A stretch of DNA of 33,076 bases, from the NCBI RefSeq assembly GCF_012911875.1, contig NZ_JAAXKZ010000060.1:1-33076 (forward strand), written 5' to 3'. The notes beneath the pieces were generated by a model, which was given only the letters and a program-made list of their open reading frames with translations, made no database searches and was not told the origin of the DNA. The DNA is from Pseudonocardia bannensis. Lineage in GTDB: Bacteria > Actinomycetota > Actinomycetes > Mycobacteriales > Pseudonocardiaceae. Below are positions 7,576 through 15,435 of this stretch, piece by piece. Numbering within the stretch: position 1 is the first letter of the stretch; the number at the start of each line of letters is the position of its first letter. The position numbers and the translations under genes are program-made.

Positions 7576-9282
7576 TCACGCTGCCTGATCGCCAGTTGCC
7601 GAAACGTCGTCGAGCAGTTGTCTGGCCTGCTCGTACTGCTCCCGCCATCGCCGCTTCTGCGCAACGACCTGCAAGAGCAGCTGCGTCCGGTCGGGTCGGT
7701 CGGGATCACGCGGGCCCATCAGGTCCCACGAGTAGCGCTGCCGCTCTCCGTCGGGCGTGGCCTGGTCGGGCTTGGCGCCGACCGCGCCGAGGGTGCGCAG
7801 GACGTGCTGTTTCTTGTCGTCGCGGTGCTCGGCGAGCGTCTTGCCGGACCACTTACGCGAGACCAGACAGCGCCGGCCGCCGTAGCCGAGATGGGCTGCC
7901 TTGTGGGCCTTGCCCTTGCACTGGCCGGGCACCATCCCGGACTTGGGCTTGGCGGGCTGGATGCCGTAGCGCAGCCAGTTCGGGCAGGTCGGCGAACAGG
8001 GCTGGTACTCCAGCGCCGCGACGAGCCGATCCACGTGGTCGGCCTGACGAGAGCTCTCCGGGGTGTGGCACTCGGAGATCGCCTTCGTCAGGTACTTGAC
8101 CAGGTAGCCGAGGCACATGCCGGCCTGCTGCGAGCCCTCCAGCACGCCTTGGATGTCGACCTGCGCGCCGAACCGGACCACGTGCGCCGGCTCGTCCTGC
8201 TCGCCGTCATCGATCCGCTGGATCGCCGCATCCCACGTCATCAGTGGCTCGTGGGTGTCCGGGTCGACGAAACAGGGCGTCTTGCGGGTCTCGTCCCAGA
8301 CTGGGAGCCGGTCGCCCGTGTAGACCGGTTCGTCGTACGGGGGCCACCAGATCTGGTCGTAGGTGGCGGCGGCGACCTGGCGGATGAGCTTGCGCGGGAT
8401 GGTGCCGCGGATCGCGGCGTGCAGGTGCGGGGCGCCGCGCTTCTGCGGCTCGATCACGGCGAAGTACTGCACGTTCCAGCCGACCGCGCGGCGCAAGTTC
8501 TGCCAGAACCGATCGATCAGCCCGCCGAAGTGGATCGCATCGCGGACCGCGCGCCGGTAGTCGTAGCTGTCCGGGTCGACGGCCGCGCCGTCGTAGATCC
8601 GCCCGTAGGAGGGCAGGGTCAGCGTAATGAAGGTGGACGGCTGGAAGGCCTTGCCGTCCGGGGTGGTGAACGTCCGGCCGATGGTCTTCTTGGCGACCGG
8701 CTTGCGGGGCAGGTTGGCCGCGTCCTTGCGCCGCCGAGTGGAGCGGACCCGCCGCTTCTTGGCCTCGCCGTCCTCGGTCTTGTCGCGGCCCCGGGTGACC
8801 GTGCCCCGCAATCCCTCCCCGCGCAACAGGGCGTCGGCCTCCTCGATGTCGCGGTCCAGCTCGGCGACGGTGGCGGTATCGCCGACGGCGAGGGCCTGGG
8901 CGCGGGCGTCCTCGAGGTCGGCCCGGTAGCCCAGGGTCAGCTTCTGCGCCGCGGTCGGCTCCGCGGTCTCGATCACCGGTTCCTCGGTGAGGTGCCAGCC
9001 CTCCCGGGCCTGGGTGATCCGGTCGCGGCGGTTCTTCTCCGCACAGGTCGGGCAGACCGACGCCAGCGTCGCGCCGCAGCGGATCGGGATGATCGTCTGC
9101 TCGCCGGTCTGGTTGCCCGTGCGCCGCACGGCCAGCGGGCGGGTGCAGGCGCCGTACTCGACGGCCATCGCCTCGGCCAGTTCCCGGGCCAGCAGCGGGC
9201 GGACCTTGATCGGCACCGGTGCCGGCCCGGGTGCTCCCTGCGGACCGGCGTCGGCGTCCTGGGGGTTCCCCTGCTCGTTCAT
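7576..9282 (-). CDS. RepSA-like rolling-circle replication initiator
   Basis: A 568-residue initiator of the type found in pSAM2 and related elements, needed for replication of the excised circle. Visible parts: a cysteine cluster (C46, C69, C77, C80) that may bind zinc; motif I FITLTLPS (218-225); the metal-binding HUH-type motif in GAPHLHAAIRG (H286 and H288); and the catalytic tyrosine region GYLVKYLTKAI (392-402), with Y393 or Y397 as candidate nucleophile. The middle basic stretch (175-200) probably contacts DNA. The ATG at 9282 overlaps the stop of the transfer gene as TGATG and has a GGGGAGGTGAG ribosome site, so I prefer it to the TTG one codon earlier. The double-strand origin is not identifiable by eye. 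Confidence 0.92.
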   Translation of the reverse strand: MNEQGNPQDADAGPQGAPGPAPVPIKVRPLLARELAEAMAVEYGACTRPLAVRRTGNQTGEQTIIPIRCGATLASVCPTCAEKNRRDRITQAREGWHLTEEPVIETAEPTAAQKLTLGYRADLEDARAQALAVGDTATVAELDRDIEEADALLRGEGLRGTVTRGRDKTEDGEAKKRRVRSTRRRKDAANLPRKPVAKKTIGRTFTTPDGKAFQPSTFITLTLPSYGRIYDGAAVDPDSYDYRRAVRDAIHFGGLIDRFWQNLRRAVGWNVQYFAVIEPQKRGAPHLHAAIRGTIPRKLIRQVAAATYDQIWWPPYDEPVYTGDRLPVWDETRKTPCFVDPDTHEPLMTWDAAIQRIDDGEQDEPAHVVRFGAQVDIQGVLEGSQQAGMCLGYLVKYLTKAISECHTPESSRQADHVDRLVAALEYQPCSPTCPNWLRYGIQPAKPKSGMVPGQCKGKAHKAAHLGYGGRRCLVSRKWSGKTLAEHRDDKKQHVLRTLGAVGAKPDQATPDGERQRYSWDLMGPRDPDRPDRTQLLLQVVAQKRRWREQYEQARQLLDDVSATGDQAA

Positions 9283-10820
9283 CAACTCACCTCCCCGGTG
9301 TCCCCAGTCCTGGCGGTCTTCCTAGCGGAGCGCCGCTGCACGGGCAGTTGCGTGACGTACGGGTCCTCGCTGGTCGGGGACGGGTAGGTGGCGGCGAGGT
9401 AGCGGATCTGCTCGTCGTCGACGAACGCGGCCCGAACCCGGGCCACGGTGCGGGTGGAGTCCTGCACGACGTAGCCGACACCCGGGGTGAGGTCGGAGAT
9501 CTCGTCGCAGCGCGCACCCCGGGCGCGGGCCCCGTCGCCGAGGACCATGTCGACCTCGGTGCGCTCGCCCAGGCGCAGCCCGATCCGGGTGGTGAACAGG
9601 TTCCGCAGATCCAGTACGTCCTTGCGCGGGTCCTGCACGCACCCGATCACCGACACGCCGGGTGCGCGGCCCTTGGTCAGCAGCCGCCCGAGCGCGGCCT
9701 TCGCCCGCTCCTTGAGCTGGCGGTCGGTGATGTAGGCGGTCAGCGAGGCGATCTCGTCGATGACGACCAGGACGAACGGCTCCGCCGTGGTCGGGGTGTG
9801 CCGCCGGGCGTGTCCGGCCAGCTTCTCAGCACGCTCCTGGACCAGCGCGGCCGCCACCTCCAGCGCGACGACGAGGTCTTCCTCGCTGCGATGGGCGAGC
9901 ATGTGAAACAGGCCCCGGCCCATGCCCAGCTCCATCCCGCCCTTCGGGTCGATCCCGATCACCCGGACCCAGCCGTCCCGGATCGCCGGGGCCAGCTGCG
10001 CCAGCACAGACCAGACGACCGAGCCCTTCCCGGCACCGGTCGCCCCGGCCACCAACAGGTGGTGCTCCAACAGCCGCAGCAGCCACGGGGTGCCGTCGTC
10101 GCAGCGTCCGATCTGGACCGCGGACAGATCAACCTCGGCGGCCGAGCGGGGCGCGGTGATGACGTCGGCAAGGGTGTCGGCGTGGATCACGCGCAAGCAG
10201 ATCCAGCCCCGCTTGGCGGCGGGCAGGAGCCGCACGTCGAGGGCGTGGAACTCCGAGCGCAGCGCCTCGACCTTCTCCGCGAGGTGCTCCCGGGTGACGC
10301 CCGGACAGAGCTGGACGGTGAGCACGTCGGCGTAGCGGCCCAGCCGCACCCACAACAGCCGCGGAACCAGCACCCGATGCCGGGCGTCCCGGGCGTGCAG
10401 GCCAGCGGCCGCCATCAGGTCCGACCACTGCCAGCGGTAGCGGATGCGCCGGCCGAACCGGAACACCCGCGAGGACACCCACACCTCGAACGCGTCCGGC
10501 CACCGCCAGCCCCACAGCCCGAGCCCGGCCCCGGCCACCACCACCACCACGAGGGCGAACCAGACGAGTTCCCAGCCCGGAGACGCAGTCGCGCCGGCTA
10601 GCACCGCGGCGGCGGCCAGCACCCCGAGAACCGGCACATAGGTCAGGAACCATCCCGCCATGACCAGCCCCCAGACCGTGAACCCGAGGAGTCGGCCGAG
10701 CGCCGACAAGCCGGTCTTACGGGCCCGGGCACCGAGGGACAGCTGCGGCTCTTGGGCGATGTACTGGACGTCGTCGCGGGTGCGGATGACCTCGCCCCGC
10801 AGTACCGAGTTGCCGATCAT
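9282..10820 (-). CDS. FtsK/SpoIIIE-like DNA translocase (AICE transfer protein)
   Basis: A 512-residue TraSA/TraB-type ATPase that moves double-stranded element DNA between mycelial cells, the mode of conjugation known for Streptomyces AICEs. It has two hydrophobic N-terminal segments (about 45-80 and 84-104) anchoring it in the membrane. A motor domain follows with Walker A GATGAGKGS (259-267), a DPKGG strand near 291 and Walker B LVVIDEIA (351-358). The C-terminal part should carry the DNA-recognition winged helix. The start ATG at 10820 overlaps the preceding small gene by four bases (ATGA), and an AGGA ribosome site sits at a normal distance. Longer open-frame extension upstream overlaps two other genes and is not used. 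Confidence 0.93.
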   Translation of the reverse strand: MIGNSVLRGEVIRTRDDVQYIAQEPQLSLGARARKTGLSALGRLLGFTVWGLVMAGWFLTYVPVLGVLAAAAVLAGATASPGWELVWFALVVVVVAGAGLGLWGWRWPDAFEVWVSSRVFRFGRRIRYRWQWSDLMAAAGLHARDARHRVLVPRLLWVRLGRYADVLTVQLCPGVTREHLAEKVEALRSEFHALDVRLLPAAKRGWICLRVIHADTLADVITAPRSAAEVDLSAVQIGRCDDGTPWLLRLLEHHLLVAGATGAGKGSVVWSVLAQLAPAIRDGWVRVIGIDPKGGMELGMGRGLFHMLAHRSEEDLVVALEVAAALVQERAEKLAGHARRHTPTTAEPFVLVVIDEIASLTAYITDRQLKERAKAALGRLLTKGRAPGVSVIGCVQDPRKDVLDLRNLFTTRIGLRLGERTEVDMVLGDGARARGARCDEISDLTPGVGYVVQDSTRTVARVRAAFVDDEQIRYLAATYPSPTSEDPYVTQLPVQRRSARKTARTGDTGEVS

Positions 10821-11002
10821 CGGGTGTCCTTCCGATCGCTGGCGCGCGAGCGCCGGGGAGCCCTCGCGTCGGCGAGGGAGAACAGGGCGTTCTGAGCGAG
10901 GTGGTCCGCGCAGCGGCGCCGCCGCGGATCTGGCCGTTCGACGAGCACCGCCCGGCATACCTCGCAGCGGTTTGGGGTCGGCGCGGTCTTCCTGGTGCTC
11001 AT
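10817..11002 (-). CDS. Small zinc-ribbon protein of the transfer operon
   Basis: A 61-residue basic protein with C13-x2-C16 (NRCEVCRAVL) and C31-x2-H34 (RRRCADHL), a likely single zinc site. The tail is rich in arginine and lysine. I do not recognise a named family. Its place between the WhiB-like gene and the translocase, with ATGA overlaps at both ends, shows it is part of the core operon, and small proteins at this position are usual in AICEs. It may bind DNA or assist transfer; that is inference. Confidence 0.75.
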   Translation of the reverse strand: MSTRKTAPTPNRCEVCRAVLVERPDPRRRRCADHLAQNALFSLADARAPRRSRASDRKDTR

Positions 11003-11313
11003 GCGGCAGCACCGCCCATGGCCGGCGTCGGGTCGTCGCGGTGGCGGGCGAACAGGTCCGCGCGCTCCTCCGATGAGGTGCCGCCGACCACACCCCACCG
11101 GCGGGCGGGGTCCTCCCAGGCCATGACGTCGACCAGGCACTCGGCCCGGACCGGGCATCCCGCGCAGATCCGCTTGGCCGCGTCGATCCGAGCCGGAGCG
11201 TCCTCGCCGCCGTCGAGCGGGAAGAACAGCTCCGGATCTGTCGAGCCGCAGGCCGCCGCGTCGCGCCAGCCTGTCCGGAGCGGCGGCAAGAAGCGGCTGC
11301 TATGTGCGTTCAT
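10999..11313 (-). CDS. WhiB-family iron-sulfur regulator
   Basis: A 104-residue Wbl protein. It has the four cysteines of the [4Fe-4S] site, C22 (WRDAAACGSTDPELFFP) and C50-x2-C53-x5-C59 (AKRICAGCPVRAECL), followed by the turn GVVGGTS (74-80) and a short C-terminal basic segment. The usual tryptophan of the G[VI]WGG turn is replaced by valine. Wbl proteins are actinobacteria-specific and act with the sigma factor's region 4. Here it is the first gene of the leftward core operon, with a ribosome site upstream, so it is well placed to control replication and transfer. It overlaps the zinc-ribbon gene by ATGA. Confidence 0.92.
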   Translation of the reverse strand: MNAHSSRFLPPLRTGWRDAAACGSTDPELFFPLDGGEDAPARIDAAKRICAGCPVRAECLVDVMAWEDPARRWGVVGGTSSEERADLFARHRDDPTPAMGGAAA

Positions 11314-11375
11314 CTACCCTCGGTGTCCTTCCGGTCCGAAACGCCTGCTCAGGGGTTGTTGGCGCTGGGAGATCC

Positions 11376-11408
11376 GGAGGGGAGCCCGCCGCAATCGGGC
11401 TCCCCTCC
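11376..11408 (-). terminator. Stem-loop terminator between pra-like gene and whiB operon
   Basis: GGAGGGGAGCCCG (11376-11388) and CGGGCTCCCCTCC (11396-11408) form a perfect 13-base stem with a 7-base loop directly after the stop of the pra-like gene. There is no T run, as is usual for high-GC actinobacteria. It should reduce read-through into the whiB operon. Confidence 0.75.
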
Positions 11409-11417
11409 CCTGCTGGG

Positions 11418-11840
11418 TCAGGCCGCCTCTGAGGACGACCGGGGCGAGGGCTTGCCGCCCGGGGCACGCATCGATGCCGCCCGCAGCGAGTAGCCGATCC
11501 GCGGTCGGCCGCCGCCGTTGTCCACCACGTAGGGCCGGACCTCCAGGCCGTCGAAGAACACCGGCCGGAACGGCATCCCCGGCCCGGTTTCCGGTGGCAC
11601 CGGCTGATGTGGAGCCGCAATCTTGACCGTCAGCGTCTTGTCGCTCTTGCGGGCCGCCGGGTCCGCATCGAGCACCGTCACCGACCACAGCGGCAGTCCG
11701 GTCTCCCGGTCGAGCTGCTGCACGAACCGCTCGCGGGTCGACTTGTCGAAGTCCCGGATCGGCTCCACCTCCCCGACCACGAACGCCCCCATCGGAAACG
11801 CCTCGTCGTGCCCGATCCGGAATGAGCCCGTCAGTGCCAT
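11418..11840 (-). CDS. pra: Pra-like activator of element replication, integration and excision
   Basis: A 140-residue protein resembling the family annotated as plasmid replication, integration and excision activator (Pra of pSAM2). Diagnostic stretches are the start MALTGSFRIGHDEAFPMG, the PIRDFDKSTRERFVQQLDRETGLPLW segment, the strand TLTVKIAAPHQPVPPE and the end GYSLRAASMRAPG. No DNA-binding motif is obvious, which is also true of the family. The ATG at 11840 is preceded by GAGAGGTGA; the upstream 37 codons of open frame cross the operator repeats and are not coding. The gene is first on the leftward side of the divergent control region, so its transcription is likely set by the repeats at 11859-11965. 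Confidence 0.82.
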   Translation of the reverse strand: MALTGSFRIGHDEAFPMGAFVVGEVEPIRDFDKSTRERFVQQLDRETGLPLWSVTVLDADPAARKSDKTLTVKIAAPHQPVPPETGPGMPFRPVFFDGLEVRPYVVDNGGGRPRIGYSLRAASMRAPGGKPSPRSSSEAA

Positions 11841-11858
11841 CGCCGTCACCTCTCGTTC

Positions 11859-11965
11859 GTGTAGGCCCCCTAAACACTCGGACCGTCCCGAGCCGCGTGC
11901 CGTGTAGGGGGGATAAACATCAAGATAGGGGCGATCGCCGCAGACTGTCAAGGACCCCTAAACTC
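11859..11965. promoter_or_regulatory. Three 19-bp operator-like repeats in the divergent control region
   Basis: Copies: GTGTAGGCCCCCTAAACAC (11859-11877), GTGTAGGGGGGATAAACAT (11902-11920) and GTCAAGGACCCCTAAACTC (11947-11965). Common pattern: GT-n2-AGG-n5-TAAAC. They start 43 and 45 bases apart, close to four helical turns, and fill the gap between the leftward pra-like gene and the rightward HTH gene. The last copy ends 5 bases before the HTH start codon. They look like binding sites for a repressor that controls both directions. Confidence 0.7.
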
Positions 11966-11970
11966 GCCGC

Positions 11971-12798
11971 ATGAGTGGCAGTCCGGACGAGTTCGAGGAC
12001 GTCCGCCGGGATCCGGACCCGATCCGGCGCGGACAGCGCGCAGGAGCCCTGCTGTCGCTCTACCAGCAGCGCGCCACTGAGATGGCCCGACTGCGCCGTG
12101 CCGCGATCGAAGAAGCCCACGACCAGGGCATGACCTACACCGAGATCGCCACCGCGCTCGGCATCACCAAGGGCCGGGTCACCCAGATCCGCAACACTGC
12201 GCCCGCCCCCGAGCGTGCCTTCTTCGGCGTCGGTCCGGTTTCGATCGGCGTCCCCCTACGCCAAGGCACCGATGACCGGATGCGCTCCTACATCGACGCC
12301 GCCGACGTCGCGACCCTCGAAGCCACCGAGGCCCTGCTCAACTCCCTCTCGCTGGGCGTCGAACGGTTCACGGTCAGCCCCGACACCGCCGAGCCGCCGG
12401 CTGGCGACGCCGTCGTGATCTGCGGGCCCAAATCCGCCCCGCTCGGCGCCGACCTCATGAATCGCGACCCCGTGCTCGGTATGGTCCGCGAGAACGACCG
12501 CTGGTGGATCACCAACAAGCAGACCGGCGAGCGGTACGGCTCCCCACACAACGAGGCCCCTACCGGGTCCGGCGACATCGCCTATCTCGCCCGCCACCGC
12601 GACGACAGCCGCGTCGTTGTGCACATCGCCGGGATCCACAGCCCCGGATCCGGCGGCGTCGCGCACTACCTCGGCCGCCATCTGGGCGAGTTACACAACC
12701 AGGTCGGCGACAAGCCGTTCAGCATGGCCATCCGCTGCCAGCTCGACGGGCTGACCGTCACCGGTAGCGAAGTTCTGGCCGGCCCCTACATCTGGTAG
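11971..12798 (+). CDS. HTH protein with unknown C-terminal sensor-like domain
   Basis: A 275-residue protein. Residues about 20-78 are a helical DNA-binding module with a sigma-region-4-like helix-turn-helix (DQGMTYTEIATALGITKGRVTQIR, 51-74). After a linker, residues 140-275 form an alpha/beta domain starting with the strand DAVVICGPKSAPLG, followed by WWITNKQTGERYGSP, GDIAYLARH, a hydrophobic strand with a glycine-rich loop (VVVHIAGIHSPGSGGVAHYL, 216-234) and the end SMAIRCQLDGLTVTGSEVLAGPYIW. I have seen similar HTH-linked domains in actinobacteria but know no proven function; the strand-loop patterns suggest ligand sensing. It starts 5 bases after an operator-like repeat and is followed after 5 bases by a PP2C gene, so the two form a unit. 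Confidence 0.75.
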   Translation: MSGSPDEFEDVRRDPDPIRRGQRAGALLSLYQQRATEMARLRRAAIEEAHDQGMTYTEIATALGITKGRVTQIRNTAPAPERAFFGVGPVSIGVPLRQGTDDRMRSYIDAADVATLEATEALLNSLSLGVERFTVSPDTAEPPAGDAVVICGPKSAPLGADLMNRDPVLGMVRENDRWWITNKQTGERYGSPHNEAPTGSGDIAYLARHRDDSRVVVHIAGIHSPGSGGVAHYLGRHLGELHNQVGDKPFSMAIRCQLDGLTVTGSEVLAGPYIW

Positions 12799-12803
12799 CC
12801 CTC

Positions 12804-13610
12804 ATGCAGGTCGCGAGCGCGCAGTTGCCTGGCGTCGACGAGAGCGCCGATCGCATCTTCGTCACCGATAACGCGGTCATTGTTCTCGACGGGGCGAGCG
12901 CCTTCGAGCCGGTCGAGTTGGACCCGGGCACATACGCACAGGGCATCGGCGAGTCCATCGCAGCGCAGTTGACCGACGACCCGGCCGCCGACCTTCCAGC
13001 CATAGTCGCTGGCGGCATCGCCGCGGTGACCGAGCGACATGACCTCCGTGCCGAACACTCGCCGTCGAGCACCGTGAGCATCCTGCGAGTAGGGCCCCAC
13101 GAGGTCGACCTCTACGTACTAGGCGACAGCCCCGTGCATTACGGAAATGACACCGAAGGCTGGGGCCTCACCGACGATCGTCTCGCGATGCTCCCACTAC
13201 CGGAACGGGAGGCGTATCGAGCGCGGCTCCGCGCAGGCCATGGGTTCGACGACGAGCACCGCCGCCTTCTCCGTGACCTGCAAGTGCGGGAACGCAGGTA
13301 CCGCAACATGGAATCCGGCTATTGGATCGCCGAGACCAAGCCGGACGCGGCATGTCACGGGATCCTCAAACGTATTCCGCGGGAGCAAATCGAGTGGGCC
13401 GTCCTCTCTACCGACGGCGCATCCGAACCACTGGCACATCTCGGCGCAGAAGACTGGATCAGTATCTCATCCTACGATGGCAGGCAACTCCACTCCCTCC
13501 TGGCCCGCCTGCAAAGCTGGGAAGACCAACACGACCCGGAGGCGCAGCAATATCCGCGCGCGAAACGCCATGACGATAAGACATTGGTGAGTATTTCGCT
13601 TCACCCGTAG
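12804..13610 (+). CDS. PP2C-like phosphatase paired with the HTH protein
   Basis: A 268-residue divergent PP2C fold. Metal-ligand motifs can be followed: VIVLDGASAF (D29, G30), YVLGDSPVHYG (GDS 107-109), LSTDGASEPL (D204, G205) and RHDDKTLVSI (D257, D258) near the end. The early motif lacks the usual RxxNxD arrangement, so activity is likely but not certain. A charged helical insertion lies at about 135-170. It sits 5 bases after the HTH gene, so it should be co-translated. A likely job is to dephosphorylate or otherwise reset its partner or a host kinase target; this is inference. A stem-loop at 13649-13673 ends the unit. Confidence 0.8.
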   Translation: MQVASAQLPGVDESADRIFVTDNAVIVLDGASAFEPVELDPGTYAQGIGESIAAQLTDDPAADLPAIVAGGIAAVTERHDLRAEHSPSSTVSILRVGPHEVDLYVLGDSPVHYGNDTEGWGLTDDRLAMLPLPEREAYRARLRAGHGFDDEHRRLLRDLQVRERRYRNMESGYWIAETKPDAACHGILKRIPREQIEWAVLSTDGASEPLAHLGAEDWISISSYDGRQLHSLLARLQSWEDQHDPEAQQYPRAKRHDDKTLVSISLHP

Positions 13611-13648
13611 AGCGGTACTGAGACATACACCCGCCCTCGCCTCTGCAG

Positions 13649-13673
13649 CTCGGCTCTGCAGCCCGGAGCCGAG
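13649..13673 (+). terminator. Stem-loop terminator after the HTH/PP2C pair
   Basis: CTCGGCTC (13649-13656) and GAGCCGAG (13666-13673) form a perfect 8-base stem with a 9-base loop, 38 bases after the PP2C stop codon. No T run follows. Confidence 0.6.
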
Positions 13674-13808
13674 GGGTAGCGCTACGTCGTGCAATCACTC
13701 CAGACCGGTCCGCAGCGGGCCCCACTCCGCCCCGTCGCCCGGAAGATGGGTGACGACCACTCCCAGTAGTGGGATCATGACGCTGCACACCCGACTGATG
13801 GGGGGACC

Positions 13809-14168
13809 GTGACGAAACGCTTCGTTGTGCCACCAAACTGGCCGCAACCAGAGCCGGGATGGCAACCACCACCCGGGTGGCAGCCGCAGCCGTCCTGGGG
13901 ACCGCCACCTCCCGGATGGCAGTTCTGGGTTGACGAAGAGTCGTCGGCACCCCCGCCAGCGCCTCACGGTCCTACGCCGCCCGCCAAGGCGAGCGGTACG
14001 GATGGAGACCCCGAACCGAAAATTCCCATCTTCCGGGCCAGGAGTCGCGCCAAGGAGCTGGCTACCGAGGTGGCCCAGCTACGCAACGAGATGGCCCGAC
14101 TGGGAACTCTCGAAATTGCGGAGCTGGAGCGCCGGCGCGACGAACTGCGGCGTGAGGTAGCCGAGTAA
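13809..14168 (+). CDS. N-terminal part of a split DUF4041/GIY-YIG protein
   Basis: A 119-codon frame starting at a GTG with a GGGGGGA ribosome site. Residues 8-40 are rich in proline and tryptophan, with several PGWQ/PGW repeats similar to DUF2510-type segments. Residues about 75-119 begin a long coiled coil (AKELATEVAQLRNEMARL, then ELERRRDELRREVAE). The frame ends in TAA at 14166-14168. Without any shift, the same frame then reads EARLAEQ and joins the next open frame at 14190, continuing the heptad pattern. So this is very probably the first quarter of one 517-codon gene cut by a single nonsense codon (for example CAA to TAA). Confidence 0.8.
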   Translation: MTKRFVVPPNWPQPEPGWQPPPGWQPQPSWGPPPPGWQFWVDEESSAPPPAPHGPTPPAKASGTDGDPEPKIPIFRARSRAKELATEVAQLRNEMARLGTLEIAELERRRDELRREVAE

Positions 14169-14189
14169 GAAGCCCGTTTAGCCGAGCAA

Positions 14190-15362
14190 TTGCGCAAACA
14201 GGCACAGGACTTGGAGAAGCAAGCCCAGGACGCACACGAACGGCAGCGCCGCGAGGTGCACCAGCTCCAGCAGGAGCGAGAACGAGTACAGCGCCATCTT
14301 GAAGAGCTGCAGGCAACTGTAGTGGTGACCCAGGAGGCCGCCATTCTCCAAGAGGTCGGCATCTACGAGGCCCGCCATCCCTTAACCGACGCCGCCGCGT
14401 ACCAAGCCGAGCTTGCTCGGCTACAGGACCAGATCAAGCTGATGGCGAAGAAGGACGGCGGTGCGATTCAGGCCGACCAGGGGTGGACCGTCAACGGCTC
14501 GGCCGCCAAGGGCCGAACCATGATCAATGACTACTCAAAGCTCATGCTTCGAGCCTACAACGCTGAAGCAGACAACCTCGTGCGAGCAATGAAGCCGTAC
14601 AAGTTGCAGTCGTCGGTCGACCGCCTAGACAAAGTAGCCAAGACGATCGAGCGACTTGGCAAGACCATGAGTATCCGCATTTCAGCGCCCTACCACCGGC
14701 TTCGAATCACCGAACTCGAGCTGACTGCCGATTACTTGGACAAGACAGCGGTGGAGAAGGAGCGCGCACGGGAGGAGCGCGAACGGCTCCGCGAGGAGCG
14801 GAAGGTTCAGCAAGAAATAGAAAACGAGAGGCGGCGCCTCGAAAAGGAGCGGCAGCATTACACGAACGCCATGGACGCGCTTATCGCCAAGGGCGATATC
14901 GAGGGCGCCGAACGCCTGCGTGAGCAGCTCGGCGAGATCGAACGCGCAATCGAGGACGTGGACTATCGCGCTGCCAATATCCGGGCCGGATACGTGTACG
15001 TGATCTCAAACGTTGGAGCGTTCGGGGAACGGATGATCAAAATTGGCATGACGAGGCGGCTTGAACCTATGGATCGCGTACGCGAGCTAGGCGACGCCTC
15101 TGTCCCCTTCAAGTTCGACGTCCATGCGCTGTTCTTCTCACAGGACGCTGTAGGAATTGAAAGTGCCATGCATGCGCGCCTAGCCGACCGACGTGTCAAC
15201 CGAGTAAATCTTCGCCGTGAGTTCTTCTACGCAACTGCAGCTGAAGCGAGAGATCACCTGCTCGAACTGACGGGAGACCTGCTGCACTTTGAGGAATTCC
15301 CTGAGGCGGTGGAGTTCCGACAGAGCTCAGCCACGTCGGGTGCGAGCGCTACGGCCAGCTGA
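14190..15362 (+). CDS. C-terminal part of a SNIPE-like DUF4041/GIY-YIG nuclease
   Basis: A 390-codon frame opening with TTG and in frame with 13809-14168. It continues the coiled coil, then has a DUF4041 domain (about residues 55-180, with QGWTVNGSAAKGRTMINDYSK and LMLRAYNAEADNLV), a second charged coiled coil (EKERAREERERLREERK) and a Mug113-type GIY-YIG nuclease domain: GYVYVISNVGAFGE, IKIGMTRRLEPMDRVRELG, the acidic E of GIESAMHARL, and NRVNLRREFFYAT. DUF4041 plus GIY-YIG is the layout of SNIPE, described as a membrane-linked nuclease that attacks phage DNA as it enters. This copy has no membrane helix; a PGW-rich segment takes its place. It has no clear ribosome site of its own, so it is either dead, translated by re-initiation, or whole if the TAA is a sequencing error. 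Confidence 0.83.
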   Translation: MRKQAQDLEKQAQDAHERQRREVHQLQQERERVQRHLEELQATVVVTQEAAILQEVGIYEARHPLTDAAAYQAELARLQDQIKLMAKKDGGAIQADQGWTVNGSAAKGRTMINDYSKLMLRAYNAEADNLVRAMKPYKLQSSVDRLDKVAKTIERLGKTMSIRISAPYHRLRITELELTADYLDKTAVEKERAREERERLREERKVQQEIENERRRLEKERQHYTNAMDALIAKGDIEGAERLREQLGEIERAIEDVDYRAANIRAGYVYVISNVGAFGERMIKIGMTRRLEPMDRVRELGDASVPFKFDVHALFFSQDAVGIESAMHARLADRRVNRVNLRREFFYATAAEARDHLLELTGDLLHFEEFPEAVEFRQSSATSGASATAS

Positions 15363-15435
15363 CGAGTGGCAAGTCGACGAAGGAAGCTGAGGCAGCAACG
15401 GCGCCACACACCCAGCTCTGCGCTGCCGAGTAGAT

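Noticed and set aside
7561..9387. Long plus-strand open frame (608 codons) over xis and rep
   Set aside because: It is the antisense shadow of the rep gene; the minus strand has the HUH, tyrosine and ribosome-site evidence, and the plus translation shows no domain.
9219..10601. Plus-strand open frame of 460 codons
   Set aside because: Antisense of the FtsK-like gene; arginine/proline/glutamine-rich without domains, as typical for shadows in high-GC DNA.
13147..13590. Second frame inside the PP2C gene of the element
   Set aside because: Overlaps the in-frame PP2C motifs and has no domain of its own.
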